Of a stretch of DNA of 64,000 nt, positions 1-9,019 are shown in pieces. The notes under the pieces were generated by a model, which saw only the letters and a program-made list of their open reading frames with translations, was not told the origin of the DNA and ran no database searches. A program made the translations under genes and the position numbers. How positions within the stretch are numbered: position 1 is the stretch's first letter; each line of letters starts with the position of its first letter. This DNA is from Bacteroidia bacterium (GTDB taxonomy: Bacteria; Bacteroidota; Bacteroidia; JADZBD01), in assembly GCA_020054095.1 (NCBI GenBank), contig JAGVMA010000007.1:1-64000 (forward strand), read 5' to 3'.

Positions 1-1218
1 AATTATGGTGACACAACCGAAACAACAATTACTCGCTACGAAGTAAAACCTGCGCAAGTAAAAAAAGGCGAATACCGTAACATCACAGGTAATCAGGCAA
101 CAGCCTTAGGTCTTATAGCCGCAGCCGAAAAATCAAAACTTGCACTTTTTTATGGCAGCTATCCCATTACGCCTGCATCCGATATTTTACATGAGCTATC
201 GAAACATAAAAATTTTGGTGTAAAATCTTTTCAGGCCGAAGATGAAATTGCAGCCGTTACTGCAGCCATTGGCGCTTCTTTTGGCGGAGCACTTGGCGTT
301 ACTGCATCATCGGGCCCCGGCATCGCATTAAAATCCGAAGCAATTAATTTGGCGCTTATGCTTGAGTTGCCATTAGTTATAGTAGATGTGCAGCGTGGAG
401 GGCCAAGCACAGGTTTGCCTACCAAAACCGAACAAGCCGATTTGTTACAAGTAATGTATGGCCGCAATGGCGAATCGCCAATGGTAATTATTGCAGCGCA
501 ATCGCCTTCTGATTGTTTTGATGCCGTGTACGATGCTTGTCGCATTAGCGTGCAACACATGATGCCCGTTTTCTTTTTAAGCGATGGATTTATTGCCAAT
601 GGTGCCGAGCCATGGCTTTTCCCGAAAACTGATGAACTAAAAGCAATTGAAGTAAAATTTGCTACCGAAGAAAATAAAATTGACGGTAAATTTTTACCTT
701 ACAAGCGCGATGAAAAATTATCACGCCCATGGGCGCTGCCCGGAACAAAAGGATTAGAGCACAGAGTGGGAGGATTGGAAAAAGAAAATGAAACAGGTAA
801 CATTTCTTACGATCCGGAAAATCATGAGTACATGGTAAAATTGCGCCAAGAAAAAGTGGACAGAGTTGCCGATCATATTCCGTCTCAAAAAATTGACTCA
901 GGGCCTGAACAAGGTGATGTGTTGGTTATTGGCTGGGGTTCTACTTACGGATCTATAAAAACTGCCGTAAAAGAATTATTGGCCGATGGAAAAAAAGTGG
1001 CTCATGCACATGTGCGTTACTTAAATCCACTGCCTAAAAATTTGGGCGACATAATGAAAAACTATAAAACGATTATAGTGCCCGAAATTAATAACGGCCA
1101 ACTGGTGCGCATCTTGCGCGATAAATATTTGGTAGATGCCAAGCCGCTTAATAAAATAAAAGGATTGCCGTTTACATCAGCAGAAATTAAAAACGAAATT
1201 TTAAAATATTCAGCATAA
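1..1218 (+). CDS. korA: 2-oxoacid:ferredoxin oxidoreductase subunit alpha (5' truncated by window)
   Basis: The frame is open from base 1, so only the C-terminal 405 residues are visible and the start lies outside the window. Bacteroidota homologues are about 600 residues, with a gamma domain fused in front of alpha. The visible part begins in the linker and continues into the pyrimidine-binding alpha domain, with GSYPITPASD, a QAEDEIAA stretch and ASSGPGIALK, then a C-terminal domain that includes GWGSTYG. The family oxidatively decarboxylates 2-oxoglutarate (or a related 2-oxoacid) with CoA, passing electrons to ferredoxin. Its stop codon is followed at once by the ATG of the beta subunit, so the two are surely co-transcribed. 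Substrate choice (2-oxoglutarate versus pyruvate or another acid) is inferred from family habit and not proven here. Confidence 0.93.
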   Translation, partial: NYGDTTETTITRYEVKPAQVKKGEYRNITGNQATALGLIAAAEKSKLALFYGSYPITPASDILHELSKHKNFGVKSFQAEDEIAAVTAAIGASFGGALGVTASSGPGIALKSEAINLALMLELPLVIVDVQRGGPSTGLPTKTEQADLLQVMYGRNGESPMVIIAAQSPSDCFDAVYDACRISVQHMMPVFFLSDGFIANGAEPWLFPKTDELKAIEVKFATEENKIDGKFLPYKRDEKLSRPWALPGTKGLEHRVGGLEKENETGNISYDPENHEYMVKLRQEKVDRVADHIPSQKIDSGPEQGDVLVIGWGSTYGSIKTAVKELLADGKKVAHAHVRYLNPLPKNLGDIMKNYKTIIVPEINNGQLVRILRDKYLVDAKPLNKIKGLPFTSAEIKNEILKYSA

Positions 1219-2244
1219 ATGAGTACAGAAGCCGAAAACATAAAACTAACTGCCAAAGATTTTGTAACCGACCAAGAGGTGCGCTGGTGCCCCGGCTGTG
1301 GCGATTATTCTATTTTAAAACAAGTGCAAACCGTTTTACCTGAATTAGGATTAAAGCGCGAAGAAATTGTTTTCATCTCTGGCATTGGCTGCTCATCGCG
1401 GTTTCCTTATTATATGGAAACTTATGGTATGCACAGCATACACGGCCGTGCCACCGCAATTGCAAGCGGGCTAAAAGCCACCCGACCGGAACTAAGCGTG
1501 TGGATTGTTACCGGAGATGGCGATTCGCTTTCCATAGGCGGCAATCATTTAATTCATTTGCTGCGCAGAAATTTTGATGTAAACATTTTGCTGTTTAACA
1601 ACGAAATTTACGGACTCACTAAAGGACAATATTCTCCCACATCGCCTAAAGGAGCAGTTACAAAATCCACTCCAGTCGGTTCGGTTGATCATCCATTTAA
1701 TCCGCTTGCGCTGGCACTCGGTGCCGATTCCTCCTTTGTGGCGCGTGCTATGGATCGCGACCCATTACACTTGCGTGATATGATAAAACGCACACATGCT
1801 CACCAAGGCACTTCGCTTTTAGAAGTGTACCAAAATTGTAATGTGTTTAACGATGGCGCATTTGAAGTGTTTACCGAAAAGGCAACAAAAAAACTAAATA
1901 CCATTTTTGTAACACATGGCAAACCACTTTTATTTGCCGATAACACCAAAGCGATTGTACTCGATGGATTTGCTCCTAAAATTATGGATGCAAATGCTAT
2001 AAGCGCTAACGAAATTTGGATGCATGATGAAACCGACCGTGTAAAAGCAAATATTTTAGCCCGCTTTTTCGATCATCCTGAAAAAGCGGATGCACTGCCG
2101 CGCGTATTCGGAGTATTGTATTGCGAACAGCGCCCAACTTATGAGCAAGCACTTGTGAGCCAAATACAACAAGCAATAGAAAAAAACGGAAAAGGCAATT
2201 TGGATAAACTCTTGCGAGGAAGAAATACTTGGACGGTGGAGTAG
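1219..2244 (+). CDS. korB: 2-oxoacid:ferredoxin oxidoreductase subunit beta
   Basis: A 341-residue TPP- and [4Fe-4S]-binding subunit. CPGCGDY near the N-terminus supplies Cys24 and Cys27, with a third cysteine at 58 (GIGCSSR) and a probable fourth near residue 197 (NCNVFN). The thiamine-diphosphate motif is clear: GDGDSLSIGGNH followed by NNEIYGLTKGQ. Length and motif order match the short KorB type of Bacteroidota. It starts on the base after the korA stop (TAA-ATG), which indicates translational coupling and an alpha-beta complex in the cytoplasm. It would feed low-potential electrons from the TCA-cycle 2-oxoglutarate step into ferredoxin. Confidence 0.95.
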   Translation: MSTEAENIKLTAKDFVTDQEVRWCPGCGDYSILKQVQTVLPELGLKREEIVFISGIGCSSRFPYYMETYGMHSIHGRATAIASGLKATRPELSVWIVTGDGDSLSIGGNHLIHLLRRNFDVNILLFNNEIYGLTKGQYSPTSPKGAVTKSTPVGSVDHPFNPLALALGADSSFVARAMDRDPLHLRDMIKRTHAHQGTSLLEVYQNCNVFNDGAFEVFTEKATKKLNTIFVTHGKPLLFADNTKAIVLDGFAPKIMDANAISANEIWMHDETDRVKANILARFFDHPEKADALPRVFGVLYCEQRPTYEQALVSQIQQAIEKNGKGNLDKLLRGRNTWTVE

Positions 2245-2274
2245 GAGTTAGTTAAAAATATTGTTGCGTACTCA

Positions 2275-2304
2275 TTTGATTGAATAGTAAGCCATTACTT
2301 TTTT
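2275..2304 (+). promoter_or_regulatory. Putative Bacteroidota-type promoter upstream of the AsmA-like gene
   Basis: TTTG at 2275-2278 and TACTTTTT at 2296-2303 are separated by 17 bases. This resembles the Bacteroidota -33 TTTG / -7 TAnnTTTG arrangement with one mismatch in the -7 box. It would separate the asmA-like gene from korAB. No transcript evidence is available. Confidence 0.35.
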
Positions 2305-2370
2305 AAATGTAAATTAGCTGCTCCATTTCGCTAATTAATATTGTGCAAGAGAAAAACAATCAAATTGCAA

Positions 2371-5300
2371 ATGAAAAAATTACTCTATAGTAAAAAGCTT
2401 TGGAAACGAATTTTTATTTGGTTGATAGTTATTCCCGTTGCCCTCATCTCTATACTGGTAGCTGTTTTGTTTTGGAAACAGGACGCAATAGTGCAACAAC
2501 TACTCAGCGATATGAATAAAGATTTTAAGGGAAGTGTATCGTTAAAAGATTCGCATATTTCTCTTTTCGCAAATTTCCCTTACATATCAATTGATTTAGA
2601 AGATGTAAAAATTTATGAAGACAAAAAATGCAACACCAAACCCATTGCCGATTTAAAAGACATTTACCTCGGCTTTGATATGTGGACAATAATTTCTGGC
2701 AAAATGGAAGTGAAAAAACTGAAATTAAACGAAGGCACACTTAATTTAATACAGCACACCGATGGTGAGTTTAATATCGCCAAAGCACTATCATCCGAAA
2801 AAGAAGTGGCAGATGTGAACGAAGAATTTCACCTCGACCTGAAAAAAATAGAACTACAAAACATTGACTTAACTAAACTAAACGAAGCAAATAATTTTTT
2901 AATTGATGCCTTTATTTCCAAAGCATCTTCATCGTTTAAAACATCGCCAAAGCATGTGTTGGCAACATTAACAGCTGCATTTGAACTAAATATTATAGTA
3001 AATAACGATACCACTTTTATAAAACACAAGCACTTTAACATTGATACCGAAATAGATTTTCTGCAAGAAAAAGAACTGATGACTATTCAGCCATCGGTTA
3101 TGAAGCTGGAAGAAGCCGAGTTTAATATTGGCGGCAGCATTGATTTCTTAAACGATGTTTTTATTGATATGCAATTTAATGGTAACAAGCCCGATTTTGA
3201 ACTGTTTATAGCAATGGCTCCCGAAGAACTTATTCCTACACTTAAAAAATACGATAACAAAGGCAAAATATTTTTTAATACTACTATAAAAGGCAAGTCG
3301 ATAAACGGGCACACGCCTGCAATTGATGCAGTGTTTGGGTGCGAGGATGCATATTTTAATAACATGGTTGTAAACCGAAAATTAGACGAGCTGAACTTTA
3401 AAGGCAGTTTCACAAATGGTGAAAAGCGATCGCCCGAAACAATGGAATTTACGCTGCAAAATTTTTCGGCAAAGCCCGAAGCAGGTACATTCTCTGGCAA
3501 CCTTTCGGTTAAAAATTTTAAATCGCCTGATATTAATTTGCAATTAAAATCAGAATTTGAATTAGACTTTTTAGCTAAGTTTTTTAATCTAACAGATGTT
3601 TTACAAAATTTAAAAGGCAAGCTCTCGCTCACGATGAATTTTCGCGACATCATTGATTTGGAATTTCCGGAGCGGAGTATTGAGAAATTGAACGAATCAT
3701 ATTTTACTCAACTCAAAGTAGAAAAATTGGGTTTTAAAACACCATCATTTCCCTTACCATTTGAAGACATAAATTTATACGTGGAAGAAAACGGCCACAA
3801 GGCCGAAATTAAATATGCAACCGCTAAAATCGGGAAATCAGATATATCAATTAATGGCACAATTAGCGATTTGCCTGCCATTATTCATCACACTGCGGAT
3901 GAAGTAGTGAGTGATTTGAAAATAAAAAGTAAGTATCTCGATTTGTTTGAACTCACCGGAAACGATTCTGTAAAATCATTTAACGAGCAAATAGAAAACC
4001 TATCACTTAATTTAAAATTTAACAGTTCTGCACAAGCTTTCACAGCCCCCACCAATTTACCAATTGGCGAATTTTTTATCGAAGATCTTTACGCAAAGCT
4101 CAAGCACTACCCGCACACGTTTCACGATTTTCATGCAGATATTTTTGTACAGAAAGAAGATTTTAAAGTAGTTGACTTTAAAGGGATGATTGATAAAAGC
4201 GATTTCTTTTTTTCGGGCAAATTAAAGCACTATGATTTGTGGTTTAACAAAAAACCCTATGGCGATACTAAAATTGAATTTAGTCTTACATCATCGCTTT
4301 TGCAATTAGAAGATATTTTTTCATACAAAGGAGCTAATTATGTGCCCGATGATTACAGACACGAAGAATTTGATAAATTATCTTTACACGGCTACACCGA
4401 TTTGCATTTTAGCGATAGCTTAAAGTCAATGGATATTTTCCTCGATAAGTTTGATGCCAAAATGAAAGTTCACCCACTGCGATTCGAAAATTTTAATGGC
4501 CGTATTCATTACCAGGAAAAACATTTGGTGGTCGAAAATTTTTCAGGAAAAATGGGAAAATCAGATTTTAAAACCACGCTCCATTACTATTTCGGAAAAG
4601 ATGAAAATGTGAAAAAGCGCGATAATCATTTTGAACTTTTTGCAAATAGATTGGATTGTGATGAATTATTTAATTACACAGTGCCCACAGCTAATAAAAC
4701 AACAGGTACAGTAAATCACGAAGCAGGTTTCAATATTTACGAATTGCCTTTCACCACTATGACTTTTGATATTAAAGTGGGCCATTTTAATTATCATAAA
4801 TATTTAGTGCATAACATAAGCGCAAAATTACGTACCACGCCTAATCACTATTTATATGTAGATGCAATGCACATTGATGCTGCGGGCGGTTCGTTTGATA
4901 TTGCCGGATATTTTAATGGCTCAAACCCTAAGCTGATTTATTTTAGTCCAAATATTAATGTTAAAAATGTTGATTTAGATAAGCTGCTTTTAAAGTTTGA
5001 TAATTTCGGGCAAGACCACATTGTAGCCGAAAATTTGCACGGACAATTTTCAGGAAAAATAACAGGCAAAATTCACATGCATGCCGATTTGATACCAACG
5101 ATTGACGATTCGGAAATACACATGGATGTGGAAGTAGTTAATGGCATGTTAGAAAATTACAGTATGTTTAATTATATGGCTGATTATTTTCAGGATAAAA
5201 ATTTAACCAAAGTTAGATTTGATACGCTTTCAAATCATATAGATTTAACCAATGGAGTTTTAACCATCCCGAAAATGAATATTAATTCTTCCATCGGTTT

Positions 5301-5562
5301 CATGGAAATATCGGGTACGCAGGATACGAAAATGAACATGGAGTATTTTATTCGCATCCCATGGAAAATGATTACACAAGCAGGTTCGTCAAAATTATTT
5401 GGTAAAAAAACCGAAGAAGTAGATGCGGAGCAAATAGATGCCATACAATATGCTGACCCTGAAAAAAAACAGCGTTACGTCAACATTAAAATAAAGGGCG
5501 ATGCAAATGATTATAAAATTAGTTTAGGAAAACCCAAATCGGGGAAAAATAAAAACGGATAA
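2371..5562 (+). CDS. AsmA-like family protein, inner-membrane anchored
   Basis: A 1063-residue protein with one N-terminal membrane anchor (IWLIVIPVALISILVAVLF) followed by a very long beta-rich periplasmic region. The end carries the AsmA-C-like pattern, including MEISGTQDTKMNMEYFIRIPW and a short basic tail. An in-frame TTG at 2341 would add ten residues, but the ATG at 2371 sits directly before the anchor with a lysine-rich n-region and is preferred. AsmA/TamB-type proteins form elongated grooves that move lipids between inner and outer membranes; that role is inferred from the family. It is followed by a TTG-start gene 22 bases downstream that may share its transcript. Confidence 0.75.
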   Translation: MKKLLYSKKLWKRIFIWLIVIPVALISILVAVLFWKQDAIVQQLLSDMNKDFKGSVSLKDSHISLFANFPYISIDLEDVKIYEDKKCNTKPIADLKDIYLGFDMWTIISGKMEVKKLKLNEGTLNLIQHTDGEFNIAKALSSEKEVADVNEEFHLDLKKIELQNIDLTKLNEANNFLIDAFISKASSSFKTSPKHVLATLTAAFELNIIVNNDTTFIKHKHFNIDTEIDFLQEKELMTIQPSVMKLEEAEFNIGGSIDFLNDVFIDMQFNGNKPDFELFIAMAPEELIPTLKKYDNKGKIFFNTTIKGKSINGHTPAIDAVFGCEDAYFNNMVVNRKLDELNFKGSFTNGEKRSPETMEFTLQNFSAKPEAGTFSGNLSVKNFKSPDINLQLKSEFELDFLAKFFNLTDVLQNLKGKLSLTMNFRDIIDLEFPERSIEKLNESYFTQLKVEKLGFKTPSFPLPFEDINLYVEENGHKAEIKYATAKIGKSDISINGTISDLPAIIHHTADEVVSDLKIKSKYLDLFELTGNDSVKSFNEQIENLSLNLKFNSSAQAFTAPTNLPIGEFFIEDLYAKLKHYPHTFHDFHADIFVQKEDFKVVDFKGMIDKSDFFFSGKLKHYDLWFNKKPYGDTKIEFSLTSSLLQLEDIFSYKGANYVPDDYRHEEFDKLSLHGYTDLHFSDSLKSMDIFLDKFDAKMKVHPLRFENFNGRIHYQEKHLVVENFSGKMGKSDFKTTLHYYFGKDENVKKRDNHFELFANRLDCDELFNYTVPTANKTTGTVNHEAGFNIYELPFTTMTFDIKVGHFNYHKYLVHNISAKLRTTPNHYLYVDAMHIDAAGGSFDIAGYFNGSNPKLIYFSPNINVKNVDLDKLLLKFDNFGQDHIVAENLHGQFSGKITGKIHMHADLIPTIDDSEIHMDVEVVNGMLENYSMFNYMADYFQDKNLTKVRFDTLSNHIDLTNGVLTIPKMNINSSIGFMEISGTQDTKMNMEYFIRIPWKMITQAGSSKLFGKKTEEVDAEQIDAIQYADPEKKQRYVNIKIKGDANDYKISLGKPKSGKNKNG

Positions 5563-5584
5563 ATTAAGCACACCAAGTACCTTT

Positions 5585-6877
5585 TTGAAAACACAGTTTT
5601 ATAGAATCATTTTTTTTCTCTTTTTGCTATGCGCCAATTGCTCTGTTGCACAAACTCAGGCACAAATTGATTCGGCACGAATAGCGTTTTTTGCAAATGT
5701 AAATGCAGCTGATAGCTTGTTTGGCGAAGACAAGTATTTGCTGGCTGTGCCATTTTATGAGAGAGCATCGGCTATGCTGCAAATTTATAACGATACAGTA
5801 AAAACAAAAAAACAAAAATCGAACATAAATTACCGAACAGCTTATTGCCACACAGTTTTGGGCAATAAAGAAAAAGCATTTGAATACATGCAAAAATCAA
5901 TTGCAGCTGATGAGCGAAACAGTTTCAGGTTTTTAACGGAAGATATTTTTTCATCTATGCGATCGAGCGATGATTGGAAAACAATAGACGCATTGTTAGA
6001 CCATAAAGTGAGCAACAACAAAATACACTATATGTGGGGCGCATTTGGTGGCGCATTACTTATTCTGTTTTTATACAACTTTTTACTTTTCTTTTCACTT
6101 CGCGAAACATCTTACCTCTATTATTCCGTTGTTATTTTTTTATGGATAAGTTTAGAAGTAACGCGCACCATTGAGTTTGGTGTGCATCTTTATTATAGTC
6201 CACTCGGTTGGATGTATCAGTTACAACTCAAATCGGGCTATATTGTTTTTGCGCCCGCAATTTTAACTGCCTTTTATTTGCTTTTTGTTCGTTCGTTTTT
6301 AAATATTAATTCAATCAATAAAAAAATTAGCAATGCACTACTTGGCTTATTTGCTTTTTATTTGCTTTTAACCTTGCTATCATTTTTCTTTAGTAGCATG
6401 CCTACTACTTTGTTCTTGATGTTTTTCACCCTCACTTATCTTTTTTGTTTTGTAATTGGCATTTACAGTTGGGTTAAAGGTTACCGTCCGGCTCGTTATT
6501 TTGTTCTTAGCAATGTTTTTTTTGTGTTCGGCATTGCACTGTCTGTGGCTACAATATTTGGAGTTGAAATTTTTTCCGAAAGCCAGTTTTTTCCCGATAA
6601 TATTGGCTCCTTTTTGTTCTTTCTTTTGCTTTCTTTAGCGCTTGGCGATAAAATTAACGAGCTGAAAAAAGACAAAATAGAAGCGCAGCAAAAAGCCTTA
6701 GAAGTTTTAGAAGAAAAAGTACAAGAGCGTACTGCCGAAGTAGTAAGGCAAAAAGAAATTACAGAGGAAAAGCAGAACGATATTTTAGGAAGCATCAGAT
6801 ATGCCAAGCGTATTCAGCAAAGTTTATTACCATCCGAAAAGTACATAGCCCGAATACTAAAAAATTTGAAAAAGTAA
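5585..6877 (+). CDS. 7TM-DISM-like sensor ending in a signalling helix, without effector domain
   Basis: A 430-residue protein read from a TTG codon. No ATG is in frame before residue 60, and the TTG gives a good signal peptide ending in SVAQ. Residues about 25-150 are TPR-like helices, residues about 150-360 hold seven hydrophobic segments of 7TM-DISM type, and the last 70 residues are a coiled coil. The protein ends just after SIRYAKRIQQSLLPSEKYI, the helix that normally leads into a SpoIIE (PP2C-type) phosphatase. The same helix occurs in front of a complete SpoIIE domain in the gene at 59722. Nothing resembling a SpoIIE remnant follows the stop in any frame, so this looks like a natural end. 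It may pass signals to another protein through the helix (inference). Confidence 0.75.
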   Translation: MKTQFYRIIFFLFLLCANCSVAQTQAQIDSARIAFFANVNAADSLFGEDKYLLAVPFYERASAMLQIYNDTVKTKKQKSNINYRTAYCHTVLGNKEKAFEYMQKSIAADERNSFRFLTEDIFSSMRSSDDWKTIDALLDHKVSNNKIHYMWGAFGGALLILFLYNFLLFFSLRETSYLYYSVVIFLWISLEVTRTIEFGVHLYYSPLGWMYQLQLKSGYIVFAPAILTAFYLLFVRSFLNINSINKKISNALLGLFAFYLLLTLLSFFFSSMPTTLFLMFFTLTYLFCFVIGIYSWVKGYRPARYFVLSNVFFVFGIALSVATIFGVEIFSESQFFPDNIGSFLFFLLLSLALGDKINELKKDKIEAQQKALEVLEEKVQERTAEVVRQKEITEEKQNDILGSIRYAKRIQQSLLPSEKYIARILKNLKK

Positions 6878-6992
6878 AAGCAACTAAAATTGCCATATTC
6901 TTGTCTAAATAATACTAAACGAGAATCAAATAATGGTAAAAAATAGGCTAAATAATCCCTAATTTCAGGTGTAGTTACTCGCTCATTTTTGC

Positions 6993-7000
6993 TATATTTG
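6993..7000 (+). promoter_or_regulatory. Bacteroidota -7 box TATATTTG
   Basis: TATATTTG is an exact match to TAnnTTTG and lies 38 bases before the ATG of the first T9SS type B protein, in a 161-base gene-free stretch. No convincing -33 TTTG is seen at the usual distance. It probably drives the three-gene run 7039-13131. Confidence 0.45.
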
Positions 7001-7038
7001 TTTCACATTAAGCTAAAAACTAATTAATTACAATTCAA

Positions 7039-8991
7039 ATGCGCTGTCTTAAACTTGTTTCAAAATTGTTATTTCTTGCTCTTTTGTTGGGGAGTAATTT
7101 GGCAGCGCAATTAACAGTTACCAATGCCCCTCCTTACAATAACATGAATTTTTTGGTTCAAAACGTCCTTGTTGGAGGCGGTGTGCAGGTTAGCAATGTT
7201 ACTGTAAACGCAGTTCCGCAAGCAGCATGGGGCTTTTTTAATGGCGTAAATTCTAACATCGGTTTAGATAGCGGAATTATTTTAACTTGCGGAAGTATCC
7301 AAAATGCAATTCCGCCAAATAACCAAAGCGGAGCATCCACTAGCAATAACTTAAATGGCGACCCCGATTTGGATATTATTATGAATCCTACTTTGAGCTA
7401 CGATGCCACCATAGTTGAGTTCGACTTTATACCAATGTCCGACACAGTTAAGTTCCGCTATGTTTTTGGCTCAGAAGAATACATGGAATACGTAAGCTCT
7501 ACTCCGGGTGGAATTAATGATGGTTTCGGGTTTTTCATAAGTGGGCCGGGCATTAATGGTCCGTTTTCAAACAATGCCGTGAATATCGCATTAGTGCCAA
7601 GTACTACCAATCCGGTTACGATGTTCTTTGTTAATTGTAACCCGCAAAATTCACCCTATTACATTTGCAACGATCCTACCAATCAACAACAGTTTAACAT
7701 GTGCCCCGGCAACTACAACTGCCCAACTACTGTGGGACAAACAACAGTTCAGTACGATGGTTTTACAACCGTGCTAACAGCAGTTGCGTCTGTTCAGTGC
7801 GGTCAAACGTACCACATTAAGTTAGCCATAGGCGATGGTGGCGACTATATTTTAGATTCAGGCGTATTTCTTGAAGCAGGAAGTTTTTCTTCGGGTGGAG
7901 TAGTAGTGGGTGCAGCAAGTTCGGGAGCAAATATTTTTGGAAACGATTCAACCGTTTATGAGGGTTGCGGTTCATTGGTAGTTTATTTTGACAGAGGCCC
8001 AGATACATTGTTGCAAGACACTATTAGCTATACAATAACCGGTACCGCCACCAATGGGGTTGATTATACAAACATTAATTCTCAAATTATTTTCCAACAA
8101 GGTGTAGATTCATTGGGTGTAGTTATTAACCCTGTGATGGACGGTATTAGCGAAGGCACCGAAATTATTTACATCATTCTCAATAGCCTTGGTCCATGTA
8201 ACTCAACAACTAACGATACTATTAAGATTTACATCATGAATGTAGATCCTCCTACGGCAACCATAACAAGTACTAGCGTTTGCCCGGGCGATTCGTCATT
8301 GCTTTTAGCCACAGTAATTGGCGGTGTTCGCCCCTATCAATACAGCTGGAGCCAAGGCATTACCAGCACCGATTCGGTTGCTTACGCTGTGCCAACGAGC
8401 CCTACAACTTACACGCTTTTTGTAACCGATACTTGTGGCAATCAATTGCAGCAAACAGTATTGGTAAATATTACTCAGCCATCAGCGGCATTTAGTTCTG
8501 CCTTTGCATCGGCTAATACCGTTGACTTTACAGATCAATCACAAACAAATATTGTTTCATGGTTCTGGGATTTTGGCGATGGCAACACATCTACTACTCC
8601 AAGCCCAAGCCACACCTATCCTAACGACCAAACCTATACATTTACGGTTACGCTTATTGTAATTGATGCCAACGGCTGTGCCGATACAACCAGAGAAGTA
8701 ATTACCATTTATCCCGATTTTTATTTCTACACGCCCAACTCATTCTCTCCAAACGGAAACGGAATGAATGATGGATATGGTGGTGTTGGTACAGGAATAT
8801 TAAGTTATGAAATGTATATCTTTAATCGCTGGGGCGAGTTAATTTTCACATCACGCGATATAAATACCCGTTGGGACGGAACATATAAGGGCACTAAAGT
8901 TCACAACGAAGTATTTGTAGCCAAGTTTGTTGTACTTGGTCCTAACGAGCAGAAGATTGATAAAATTACGCACGTAACAGTTGCGAGGTAA
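7039..8991 (+). CDS. Choice-of-anchor L domain surface protein, T9SS type B sorting domain
   Basis: A 650-residue secreted protein. A signal peptide (LALLLGSNLAAQ) is followed by a choice-of-anchor L domain at about 26-285, recognisable from VFGSEEYMEY and GFGFFISGPGI, then a Calx-beta-like segment (about 295-400), an Ig-like segment, and a PKD domain near 480-560 (WFWDFGDGNTS). The C-terminus is the gliding-motility-associated type B sorting domain with TPNSFSPNGNGMND, FNRWGELIF and WDGTYKG. Proteins of this kind are exported by T9SS and attached at the cell surface. It is a tandem paralogue of the next gene. Ligand and exact role are unknown. Confidence 0.88.
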   Translation: MRCLKLVSKLLFLALLLGSNLAAQLTVTNAPPYNNMNFLVQNVLVGGGVQVSNVTVNAVPQAAWGFFNGVNSNIGLDSGIILTCGSIQNAIPPNNQSGASTSNNLNGDPDLDIIMNPTLSYDATIVEFDFIPMSDTVKFRYVFGSEEYMEYVSSTPGGINDGFGFFISGPGINGPFSNNAVNIALVPSTTNPVTMFFVNCNPQNSPYYICNDPTNQQQFNMCPGNYNCPTTVGQTTVQYDGFTTVLTAVASVQCGQTYHIKLAIGDGGDYILDSGVFLEAGSFSSGGVVVGAASSGANIFGNDSTVYEGCGSLVVYFDRGPDTLLQDTISYTITGTATNGVDYTNINSQIIFQQGVDSLGVVINPVMDGISEGTEIIYIILNSLGPCNSTTNDTIKIYIMNVDPPTATITSTSVCPGDSSLLLATVIGGVRPYQYSWSQGITSTDSVAYAVPTSPTTYTLFVTDTCGNQLQQTVLVNITQPSAAFSSAFASANTVDFTDQSQTNIVSWFWDFGDGNTSTTPSPSHTYPNDQTYTFTVTLIVIDANGCADTTREVITIYPDFYFYTPNSFSPNGNGMNDGYGGVGTGILSYEMYIFNRWGELIFTSRDINTRWDGTYKGTKVHNEVFVAKFVVLGPNEQKIDKITHVTVAR

Positions 8992-9019
8992 AACGAGTAA
9001 ATTTTTAATTCCTGCACGA

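Noticed and set aside
2341-2370. TTG start for the AsmA-like protein
   Set aside because: The ATG at 2371 directly precedes a lysine-rich n-region and membrane anchor, a better fit.
3087-3653. 188-codon minus-strand frame inside the AsmA-like gene
   Set aside because: Antisense shadow of a clear coding sequence.
6878-7038. Lost SpoIIE phosphatase domain after the 7TM-DISM protein
   Set aside because: All three forward frames hold stops and no phosphatase motif, so a frameshift is not supported in this gap.
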